From Lentisphaeria bacterium (GTDB lineage: Bacteria; Verrucomicrobiota; Lentisphaeria; Victivallales; Victivallaceae): a DNA stretch of 36,110 bases. Positions within the stretch are counted from its first letter, which is position 1; each line of letters begins with the position of its first letter. Location: assembly GCA_900768515.1 (NCBI GenBank), contig CAAGDG010000044.1, positions 1 to 36,110 of the forward strand, written 5' to 3'. The translations under genes and the position numbers were made by a program. The notes beneath the pieces are model-generated. The model was not told the DNA's origin, did not search any database, and saw nothing but the letters and a program-made list of their open reading frames with translations. Shown one piece after another: positions 16,506 through 23,462 of the stretch.

Positions 16506-19175
16506 TTATTCCCCGCTCTCCGGGTTTTCAGAAACTTCCGTTTCCACATCCGCATCAACCGGAACGGAGGGAACATTCCTCTCCTGCTCCTCACTGCCGG
16601 CTTCCGTTTCCGGCGCCGGGGAAACGCTTTTCGGCATTTCCACTTTAACCAGCTTGGCGACACCGGTAATCCGATCACCGCTGTTCAGATTCATGATTCT
16701 GACCCCCTTCGACGCCCGGCCGACCCGGCGGATTTCACTGGCCGGAATCCGCACCAGCTGCCCGCGTTCGGTAGTCAGAAGAATCTCATCTTCCTCGGTA
16801 ATCTGAATCACGCTGAGCACGTTTTCCCCTTCCCGCAGCCGGATGTTCACCACGCCCTTCGCACCGCGGTTGGTCTTGCGGTAGGTGCTCACAAAGGAAC
16901 GTTTTCCCATGCCGCCGTCAGTCACAACCAGAACTTCCGGACCACTTCCGTAAACAGGAGCTTCCTCATCGGATTCCAACTCCGTTTCGATTTCCGCCTC
17001 CGCTTCCGCGTCTCCGGAAATTTCCGAATCGTCGTAAACATGCTCGCGGATCACCTCCATACTGACCACGCCGTCACCTTCAAGTTTGAACCGCATGCCG
17101 GTCACACCACGCGCAGTCCGGCCCATCGGACGGATCTGTTCGTCGTTCTGGTCGAAGAGGCAGGCCATTCCGAGCCGGGTGGAAAGCAGAATCTCATTTC
17201 CGTTCTCGCTGATTCCGGCACCGATCAGATCGTCATCCTCCTCAATGACCAGAGCGCGCAATCCGACCCGGCGCAGATTTTTAAACAGCGCAAGTTCAGT
17301 TTTCTTAATGTAACCGCGGCGCGAGGCCATGACGATATATTTGTTCGGATCGTCGAATTCGTCCGGACTGACGGTCAGCATCGCACAGATCTTCTCGCCC
17401 GGCTCCACTTTGATCATATTGGTGATTGCCCGTCCCTTGCCGGTCCGCGATCCCTCCGGAATTTCGTAGACGTTGAGCCAGTACATGAAACCGCGGTCCG
17501 TGAAGAAGAAAATCAGATCGTGGCTGTCGGCGTTGAACAGGTGTTCGACATGATCCTCCTCCTTGGTCTCCATGCCGATGATCCCTTTGCCGCCGCGATG
17601 CTGCGTCCGGTAAGTATCGGCCGGCACCCGCTTGATGTATCCGGTGTTGGAAACCGTAATCACGCAGCTGTGGCGCGGAATCAGGTCGGCGATGTTCAGA
17701 TCGGAATCGTCGGAGACAATTTCCGTACGCCGGCGGTCGGCATACTTCTCTTTGATTTCGGTCAACTCATCCTTGATCACTCCGAGCCGCATGTCGCGGC
17801 TGGCGGAAAGCGCTTTCAGATATTCGATGCGCTTGAGCAATTCATCATATTCGGCGCGGACCACTTCCACCGCCAGTCCGGTCAACTGGTGAAGCCGCAT
17901 ATCCAGAATCGCATCGGCCTGAATCTGCGTGAATTCAAAGCGTGCAATCAGATTCTCCGCGGCCTCCTGCCGGTTGCGGGAATCACGGATGATCTGAACC
18001 ACCTCGTCGATATTCGCCAGCGCTTTGAGCAGACCTTCGAGAATATGGGCCCGGGCCTGCGCCTTCTTCAATTCAAAGAGCGTCCGGCGCAGCACCACTT
18101 CCAGGCGGTGATCGATGTAGGCCTGCAGAACCTGAACCAGATTCATAGTCCGCGGCCGGTTGTGGTCGACCACCAGCATGGTGCAGCCGAACACCGTTTC
18201 CATCTGCGTGTGCGTATACAACTGATTGAGAACCACCGAAGCCATCGCACCGCGCTTGATTCCGATCACGATGCGCATGCCGGTGCGCTTGCTCGATTCG
18301 TCGCGCAGTTCGGAAATTCCGGTGATCCGCTTCTCATTGACCAGTTCGGCGATCTTCTTCACCAGCTGTTCCTTGCAGATCGCATAGGGAATTTCGGTGA
18401 CGATAATCTGCTCCCGGCCATCCTTTTCAATAATGTCCGCCTTGGAACGGATCTTCACGCTGCCGCGGCCGGTCTGGTAAAAGTTGCGCAGTGAATAACG
18501 ACCGCGGATGATCGCACCGGTCGGAAAATCAGGACCCGGCAGATATTCCATCAGCTCATCGACCGTGGCCTTCGGATTTTTCAAAAGGCAGATTGTGGCG
18601 TCGATCACTTCGCCAAGATTGTGCGGCGGAATGCTGGTCGCCATACCGACGCCGATTCCGGTCGTCCCGTTGACCAGAAGCTGCGGGAACCGGGCAGGGA
18701 GCACCTCGGGTTCCGTCTCCGATTCATCGAAATTCGGAATCATGTCGACGGTGTCTTTTTCGATGTCACTGAGCATCTCCTCCGCCAGCCGTTCCATCCG
18801 GCACTCGGTATAACGGCTGGCGGCGGCAGGATCGCCGTCGACGTTTCCGAAGTTCCCCTGCCCTTCGATCAACGGACACCGCATGGAAAAATCCTGGGCA
18901 AGCCGCACCAGGGCGTCGTAAATCGCCGCGTCCCCGTGCGGATGATACTTTCCCATCACTTCACCGACGACACGGGCGCATTTGACGGTAGGATGCGACT
19001 TTCCAAGGTTCAACTGCTTCATCGCGTAAAGAATGCGCCGATTGACCGGCTTGAGTCCGTCCCGGACATCCGGAATCGCACGGCCGACGTTCACACTCAG
19101 GGAGTACTGGAGGTACGCGGTGTGCATGATATCTTCAATATTGACCGGAAAATCCCGATTCTCCAAATCGCTCAT
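16506..19175 (-). CDS. gyrA: DNA gyrase subunit A
   Basis: GyrA is the strand-breaking subunit of gyrase. It is 889 residues long. The catalytic Tyr122 is in AASRYTECR, and the quinolone-interaction region KYHPHGDAAIYD spans residues 76-87. The GyrA box appears as QHRGGKG in the C-terminal DNA-wrapping domain, which marks gyrase rather than topoisomerase IV. An acidic insert (EAEAEIETELESDEE) interrupts the C-terminal domain and an acidic tail ends it. I chose ATG 19173-19175 (MSDLENRDFP) because the upstream in-frame extension has no similarity and contains the promoter. It heads the eight-gene minus-strand block and is divergent from dnaN. Confidence 0.97.
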   Translation of the reverse strand: MSDLENRDFPVNIEDIMHTAYLQYSLSVNVGRAIPDVRDGLKPVNRRILYAMKQLNLGKSHPTVKCARVVGEVMGKYHPHGDAAIYDALVRLAQDFSMRCPLIEGQGNFGNVDGDPAAASRYTECRMERLAEEMLSDIEKDTVDMIPNFDESETEPEVLPARFPQLLVNGTTGIGVGMATSIPPHNLGEVIDATICLLKNPKATVDELMEYLPGPDFPTGAIIRGRYSLRNFYQTGRGSVKIRSKADIIEKDGREQIIVTEIPYAICKEQLVKKIAELVNEKRITGISELRDESSKRTGMRIVIGIKRGAMASVVLNQLYTHTQMETVFGCTMLVVDHNRPRTMNLVQVLQAYIDHRLEVVLRRTLFELKKAQARAHILEGLLKALANIDEVVQIIRDSRNRQEAAENLIARFEFTQIQADAILDMRLHQLTGLAVEVVRAEYDELLKRIEYLKALSASRDMRLGVIKDELTEIKEKYADRRRTEIVSDDSDLNIADLIPRHSCVITVSNTGYIKRVPADTYRTQHRGGKGIIGMETKEEDHVEHLFNADSHDLIFFFTDRGFMYWLNVYEIPEGSRTGKGRAITNMIKVEPGEKICAMLTVSPDEFDDPNKYIVMASRRGYIKKTELALFKNLRRVGLRALVIEEDDDLIGAGISENGNEILLSTRLGMACLFDQNDEQIRPMGRTARGVTGMRFKLEGDGVVSMEVIREHVYDDSEISGDAEAEAEIETELESDEEAPVYGSGPEVLVVTDGGMGKRSFVSTYRKTNRGAKGVVNIRLREGENVLSVIQITEEDEILLTTERGQLVRIPASEIRRVGRASKGVRIMNLNSGDRITGVAKLVKVEMPKSVSPAPETEAGSEEQERNVPSVPVDADVETEVSENPESGE

Positions 19176-19230
19176 AACTTGGTTCCACTTCCCTGATATA
19201 TCAATTATTTGTTCGTCATCAAAAAGGAGA

Positions 19231-19246
19231 CCGCTTCCATCAGCGG
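19231..19246 (-). other. Small hairpin in the gyrA leader
   Basis: CCGCT pairs with AGCGG around a 6-nt loop within the predicted ~88-nt 5' leader of gyrA. The stem is only 5 bp, so a regulatory role is speculative. Confidence 0.3.
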
Positions 19247-19269
19247 ACACTATATACTTAAAATAATGT

Positions 19270-19298
19270 AATATAATACTGTCGTTCCAGTTTAACAA
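19270..19298 (-). promoter_or_regulatory. Promoter of the gyrA block
   Basis: On the minus strand TTGTTA (19298-19293) and TATATT (19275-19270) are 17 nt apart. Transcription would begin near 19263, giving a leader of about 88 nt. The match to the guaB promoter (TTGTAA-17-TATATTAC) is very close. Confidence 0.7.
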
Positions 19299-19589
19299 GT
19301 GTTGCCGATTCAAAAAAGCGGACATTTTCTCGACGGGAAACGAAGGTAAAACACGGCTCCATGTGCATGGAAGCCCCCGGAATCCCCGCACCGGTGAAAC
19401 CGCGGGCTTCACCCGGTCAGAAATTCCGATCGGGAAAATTTCAGTCAGGATATTGGAAGAGAGCAGACCACTCTTCCCGTCGATCCGAAAATCGGAAAAA
19501 CGCCGATTCCGGTGCGCACTTGCTTTGTACAGTCAATAACTGGTTAAAGATTTGTTAATAAATTGTGCGTTTTCTGTCAGCACGACTTC

Positions 19590-19598
19590 TCATTCACA
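19590..19598 (+). promoter_or_regulatory. DnaA-box-like site, one mismatch
   Basis: TCATTCACA differs from TTATNCACA at one position, and it has the same orientation as the perfect box 78 nt downstream. Confidence 0.4.
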
Positions 19599-19675
19599 GT
19601 TGTTTTGCATTCATCACCCGTTTTATTGACAGGAAATCTCGTTTTTAATGGATTGATTTTCAATATCTTAAAAAG

Positions 19676-19684
19676 TTATTCACA
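19676..19684 (+). promoter_or_regulatory. DnaA box
   Basis: TTATTCACA is a perfect match to the DnaA-box consensus TTATNCACA, placed in the AT-rich part of the gyrA-dnaN region about 300 nt before dnaN. Confidence 0.65.
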
Positions 19685-19925
19685 AAAAACGGTGTTTAAT
19701 TCCAATACTATTTTTATTCTGATTAATTCAATTTAAAATCAGAGAAGAAAGATTTCCGGACCGGAACAGACCTTTCCGGCATGACGATTGGATTTTCCGG
19801 AAAACGGGAAAGGAAACATTTCGGGACCGCTTTTCCGGTCGGGATTGCCTGAGAACGGAAAATCGGACTTTTCAGAATCCTTGTTTTCGATCGAAGAAAG
19901 TACGAGAAAAAGCGGAAAACCGGGG

Positions 19926-19953
19926 TTGTTTTTTTCGGGGAAACGGCTATCTT
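19926..19953 (+). promoter_or_regulatory. Possible promoter of dnaN
   Basis: TTGTTT (19926-19931) and TATCTT (19948-19953) are 16 nt apart. The leader would be only about 23 nt, ending in a CTGGAGG Shine-Dalgarno. Neither box is a strong match. Confidence 0.4.
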
Positions 19954-19982
19954 ATATCAAAATAAACTGGAGGCACATCATC

Positions 19983-21077
19983 ATGAAATTTACCGTCAAC
20001 CGGGAAAAGCTGCAGAAGGCGCTGCAGCGGGTTGGAAGTATCATCGGATCCCGTTCGATGCTTCCGGTTCTGGGCAATGTTCTGATTCAGGCGGAGGAGG
20101 GATTTATCCGTCTGACCACCACGGATCTGGAGATCCGGATTTCGACCCGGGTGGATGCTGTGGTCGAAGAGGCCGGTTCCACGACGGCTCCGGCCCGGAA
20201 GCTGACATCGCTGGTCGGCTGCTTTGTCGGTTCGGATGTTGTGTTTGATGTCGACGAAAAAGATCACATTAAACTGAGATGCGCGACCAGCCATTTTACG
20301 CTGCTCGGTCTGCCGGCTGCCGATTTTCCGCCGGAAGCGGAGTTTGAAGCCCGCCGCGGAATCCGCATGAAGGAGAGTGATTTCAAGCGGATGGTCGGAG
20401 CGATCTCCTATGCGGTCAGCGCGGATGACTCCAGGAAGGTGTTGACCGGTGTGCTTCTGAATGTCCGGGATTCGCAGGTGACGCTGGTTGCCACCGATGG
20501 CAAGCGGCTGGCGATGCAGGAAAAGAGTCCGGAAGAAGTGACCGGCGGCGATGGAGATGCGATCATTCCTCTGAAAGCCGCTTCTGAAGTCCGCCGGTTG
20601 CTCGATGGTGATGAGTTGATGACCATCAAACTGGGAGAGAAACAGTGTTCGTTTGAGGCGTCGAATTTCGTGCTGACCACCAAACTGATCGAGGGAAATT
20701 ATCCGAATTACCGGCAGGTGGTTCCGGCTTCCTTCGCCCGTGCGGTGGAAATTCCGAGTTCGGTGTTTCTTGGCAAAATCGAGACGGTTTCCCTGGTTCT
20801 TTCGGATTCCAGTTCGTATATCATTCTTCGTTTTGAGGATAATGAACTGACGCTTCAGGCCTCCAGTACTGAAGTTGGTGAAGGCAGCGACAAAGTGGAG
20901 GTCGTTTTCGAAGGGGAACCTTTTGAAGTATCGTTCAATCCGGCGTTCCTGGCCGACCCGCTGCGGACCTGCGATGCGGAAAAGGTTCGGATGAAATTCA
21001 ACGATTCGATGAGTCCGGTGGCGATTGAAGGGAATGAAGGATTTCTTTATGTGATCATGCCGATCCGGAAGAAGTGA
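19983..21077 (+). CDS. dnaN: DNA polymerase III beta subunit (sliding clamp)
   Basis: DnaN forms the dimeric ring that tethers replicative polymerase to DNA. The protein is 364 residues, normal for the family, with three topologically equal domains. MKFTVNREKLQKALQRVG opens domain 1, and the C-terminal segment ends with the family's typical GFLYVIMPIRKK. The ATG at 19983 was chosen because CTGGAGG lies 9 nt upstream and the family starts there; the longer in-frame extension is GC/AT repeat-like and unrelated. It is divergent from gyrA and followed by a strong terminator, then recF. Confidence 0.97.
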   Translation: MKFTVNREKLQKALQRVGSIIGSRSMLPVLGNVLIQAEEGFIRLTTTDLEIRISTRVDAVVEEAGSTTAPARKLTSLVGCFVGSDVVFDVDEKDHIKLRCATSHFTLLGLPAADFPPEAEFEARRGIRMKESDFKRMVGAISYAVSADDSRKVLTGVLLNVRDSQVTLVATDGKRLAMQEKSPEEVTGGDGDAIIPLKAASEVRRLLDGDELMTIKLGEKQCSFEASNFVLTTKLIEGNYPNYRQVVPASFARAVEIPSSVFLGKIETVSLVLSDSSSYIILRFEDNELTLQASSTEVGEGSDKVEVVFEGEPFEVSFNPAFLADPLRTCDAEKVRMKFNDSMSPVAIEGNEGFLYVIMPIRKK

Positions 21078-21098
21078 CGGCCATCGATCCTGTCGACG

Positions 21099-21132
21099 AA
21101 GCCGCTGAAGCGTTGAATTCAGCGGCTTTTTT
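21099..21132 (+). terminator. Rho-independent terminator between dnaN and recF
   Basis: An 11-bp stem (AAGCCGCTGAA at 21099-21109 pairs with TTCAGCGGCTT at 21118-21128) has an 8-nt loop and continues into six Ts. It starts 22 nt after the dnaN stop and would lower recF expression relative to dnaN. Confidence 0.85.
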
Positions 21133-21164
21133 GTTCAATGCGCCGCGATTGAAGGAGGAATGCG

Positions 21165-22226
21165 TTGCCGCTGATCGAAAAACTGGAATTGTTCCGGTTT
21201 CGGAATTATACCGAGGCGGGTTTCGAGTTTTCCGACAGGAGGATTGTGCTGACCGGTCCGAATGGGATCGGCAAGACCAATCTTCTTGAAGCGCTCTATT
21301 TTCTGAGCATTCTCCGTTCCTTCCGGACTTCCACCGGACGGGAACTGGTGCGGATCGGCGACCGGGAGTTCCGGCTGCGGGCGCAGTTGAATCGCAACCG
21401 GCTGCGCGAAGAACTGGAAATTGTCCAGAATCTTTCCGGGAAACGCGATACCAGGATCGGCCGGAACCGGATCCGGAAGTCAAGTGAATTCATCCGGGAA
21501 TTTCGTGCAGTGGTGTTTGTTCCGGAAGACCGGAATATTTCCGGCGGAAGTTCGTCGTTTCGCCGGCGGTTTTTCGACATGCTGATTTCCACGCTGGACA
21601 ACCGGTATCTGACGGCTCTTTCCAATTACCATCGCGCATTGGTTCAGCGGAACCGTGCGTTGAAACGTCCGGCAGATCCAGCGGTTGCCGCGGCTTTTGA
21701 ACCGGAACTTTCCGTTCATTGTCCGTTAATTTCGGAAAAACGACGGATTTATGCAAATATGGTTGAGGATGAAGTCAACCGTTTGCTGCGCAAAGAGATC
21801 GGGAACAGGTTCGAAATTCGTTACCGCAAAGAATATCCGGACCATGCCGAAGAGTGTCTGGCACTTTTCCGAAAAAACCGGGAACGGGAAATTCAGCGCG
21901 GGTGCACACTTGCCGGACCGCAACTGGATGATTTTGAATTTTATCTGGATGGACGGATGCTGCGCAATTACGGTTCGACCGGACAGATTCGAATGATCGC
22001 ATTGTTGTTGAAACTGGCGGAATTTCATCTGGTCCGCCATTCGGTTCGAGAACCGGTCGCGGTCCTGGTTGATGATGTGACCGGTGAACTGGATCAGGAA
22101 AATCTGTCCCGCTTTCTTGAGATGGTTTCCGATGCGGATCAGCAGTTTTTCACATTTACCGCATTTCCGGCTTTTTCGGAGTTTGCGGGGGCTGCCGAGA
22201 TTTTTCTCGGAGAGAAGGGAGAATAA
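21165..22226 (+). CDS. recF: DNA replication and repair protein RecF
   Basis: RecF is an SMC-like ATPase that helps RecOR load RecA at gaps. The 353 residues show Walker A GPNGIGKT (31-38), the ABC-type signature region around GSTGQIRM and the Walker B VLVDDVTGELD with its D-loop. It starts with TTG at 21165: GGAGG lies 6 nt upstream and the residues MPLIEKLELFRFRNY match the family start. The nearby ATG at 21160 is out of frame and ends after four codons. A terminator separates it from dnaN, so it depends on readthrough or a weak promoter that I cannot see. Confidence 0.95.
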   Translation: MPLIEKLELFRFRNYTEAGFEFSDRRIVLTGPNGIGKTNLLEALYFLSILRSFRTSTGRELVRIGDREFRLRAQLNRNRLREELEIVQNLSGKRDTRIGRNRIRKSSEFIREFRAVVFVPEDRNISGGSSSFRRRFFDMLISTLDNRYLTALSNYHRALVQRNRALKRPADPAVAAAFEPELSVHCPLISEKRRIYANMVEDEVNRLLRKEIGNRFEIRYRKEYPDHAEECLALFRKNREREIQRGCTLAGPQLDDFEFYLDGRMLRNYGSTGQIRMIALLLKLAEFHLVRHSVREPVAVLVDDVTGELDQENLSRFLEMVSDADQQFFTFTAFPAFSEFAGAAEIFLGEKGE

Positions 22227-22232
22227 CAAAAG

Positions 22233-23183
22233 ATGGTAAAGCATTACGTGTTCGGTCCGGTCGCATCGCGGCGGCTCGGGGTTTCGCTCGGAGTCGATCT
22301 GGTCCGTCCGAAAACCTGTTCGCTGAACTGCATCTATTGTGAAGCGCAGGCGACCACCAATTTGACGCTGAAACGGATGGAATATGTTCCGATCGACGCG
22401 GTGATCCGGGAACTGGATGAGGTTTTGAGCCGACATCCGCAGCTGGATTATGTTACTTTTTCCGGGTCCGGGGAACCGACTTTGAATTCCGGAATCGGCC
22501 GCGTGGTTGAATGGCTCAAACAACATTATCCGGAATACCGTCTCTGCCTTCTGACCAACGGCTTCGCCCTCGGAGATCCGGAGCTGCGGCGGGAAATCGC
22601 TGCGATTGATCGGGTCGTCCCCTCTCTCGACGCCTCCAACCAGGAGGAATTCGAGGCGATCAACCGGCCGGCGCCGGGATTGGATTTCGACCGCTTTGTC
22701 GCGGATTTGACTGACTACTGCAAAACGACGAAATCAGAGGTTTTTCTGGAACTTTTCATTGTTCCCGGCGTCAACGATTCCGATGAATCCATTGCTCGCT
22801 TTGTGGAGATTATCCGGAATTTGAAAATTACGGAAGTTCAGCTCAACACCCTGGATCGTCCGGGGGTGGTGGATTGGCTGAAACCCTCTTCCCCGGCAAA
22901 TACCCGCCGTTTCATTGAAGCGCTGGAACCGTTTGTTCCGGTGGAGGCGGTCGGACCCTTCCGGTACCGAAGCCGCCAAAATCATCAGCCGATTTCCTCT
23001 TTTACCGATGCGGAACAGCAGATTCTGGATCTGGTCGGACGCCGGCCGGCAACCATAGAAGATCTGACCCTGGCCCTCGGTCTGGAAAAATCGCGAATCG
23101 AGATTCTTCTCGATTCTCTCTTCAAGTTCGGAATGATCACGATTGAGAAGCAGCCGCGCGGTACCTTTTACCGGGCGGTATGA
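22233..23183 (+). CDS. Radical SAM protein (COG0731-like)
   Basis: A 316-residue protein with the radical-SAM cluster motif C29-x3-C33-x2-C36 in TCSLNCIYCEAQ, a glycine-rich FSGSGEPTLN motif for SAM binding and LLTNG after it. The N-terminal HYVFGPVASRRLGVSLGVDL is typical of the Fe-S oxidoreductase group COG0731, which has no well-defined general substrate. Residues about 250-316 look like a winged helix (DAEQQILDLVGRRPATIEDL...), which may bind nucleic acid or a partner. It follows recF after 6 nt and probably shares its transcript. It is followed by a terminator. Confidence 0.85.
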   Translation: MVKHYVFGPVASRRLGVSLGVDLVRPKTCSLNCIYCEAQATTNLTLKRMEYVPIDAVIRELDEVLSRHPQLDYVTFSGSGEPTLNSGIGRVVEWLKQHYPEYRLCLLTNGFALGDPELRREIAAIDRVVPSLDASNQEEFEAINRPAPGLDFDRFVADLTDYCKTTKSEVFLELFIVPGVNDSDESIARFVEIIRNLKITEVQLNTLDRPGVVDWLKPSSPANTRRFIEALEPFVPVEAVGPFRYRSRQNHQPISSFTDAEQQILDLVGRRPATIEDLTLALGLEKSRIEILLDSLFKFGMITIEKQPRGTFYRAV

Positions 23184-23199
23184 TCCGCCACAGGGAATT

Positions 23200-23225
23200 A
23201 ATAACGGTTGATCCGTTATTTTTTT
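23200..23225 (+). terminator. Rho-independent terminator after the radical SAM gene
   Basis: AATAACGG (23200-23207) pairs with CCGTTATT (23213-23220) around TTGAT, and the stem runs into a tract of Ts. It starts 16 nt after the stop codon. Confidence 0.85.
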
Positions 23226-23281
23226 GAGCTTGATTTCTAAAAGTGACGGAAAAAAAACGGATAATAATTTCAGTCCGCCAA

Positions 23282-23357
23282 TATGATTTTCCCGGGAAAA
23301 TCATACTGTTTTTTAAATGTAAAAACAGGCTTTCCAGAATATGGAAAACCTGTTTTT
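23282..23357. other. Cluster of three hairpins, two mutually exclusive, in the convergent gap
   Basis: Element one is a perfect 24-nt palindrome (23282-23305) centred on CCCGGG. Elements two and three share an arm: AAAAACAG (23321-23328) can pair with CTGTTTTT upstream (23306-23313) or, extended to AAAAACAGG, with CCTGTTTTT downstream (23349-23357). The second has an inner stem TTTCC/GGAAA. The cluster lies after the ends of the radical SAM gene and ppdK, so bidirectional termination is the simplest reading. The rest of the gap up to 23462 shows nothing clear. Confidence 0.7.
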
Positions 23358-23462
23358 GATTGAAGACCGCATCTTTCCGAACCGGTCGGAAAAAAGAGAT
23401 CCTTCAATCCACAAGCCGGGAGTGAAATTTTCTTTCCGCCCCCGACTTGATGGTGGAACCTC

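Larger units (their letters stand above)
19299..19925. other. gyrA-dnaN intergenic region: candidate replication origin
   Basis: Non-coding stretch between divergent gyrA and dnaN. It has GC-rich inverted repeats near 19348-19372 (around CCATG-TG-CATGG) and 19391-19416 (GGTGAA pairs with TTCACC). A markedly AT-rich segment spans about 19540-19750, and GC-rich TTTTCCGG/CGGAAAA motifs, including the palindrome TTTTCCGGAAAA (19793-19804), precede dnaN. One perfect DnaA box (19676-19684) and one single-mismatch box (19590-19598) lie in or beside the AT-rich part. Gene orientation and codon-position G/C bias change across it. Origin function is inference; dnaA is not in the window. Confidence 0.5.

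Noticed and set aside
14724..18494. Very long open frame (over 1,200 codons) on the plus strand, antisense to gyrA-folP-cdaA
   Set aside because: GC-rich codon bias keeps the complementary frame open; its translation is low-complexity His/Arg/Pro/Asp-rich and the opposite strand holds clear gyrA, folP and cdaA.
19361..19558. Small plus-strand protein in the gyrA-dnaN gap
   Set aside because: No ribosome site or family features, and it crosses hairpins in a region with regulatory signals.
21160..21174. Four-codon ATG frame overlapping the recF start as a leader peptide
   Set aside because: Only 1 nt separates the Shine-Dalgarno and the ATG, too close for initiation; the TTG at 21165 is well spaced.
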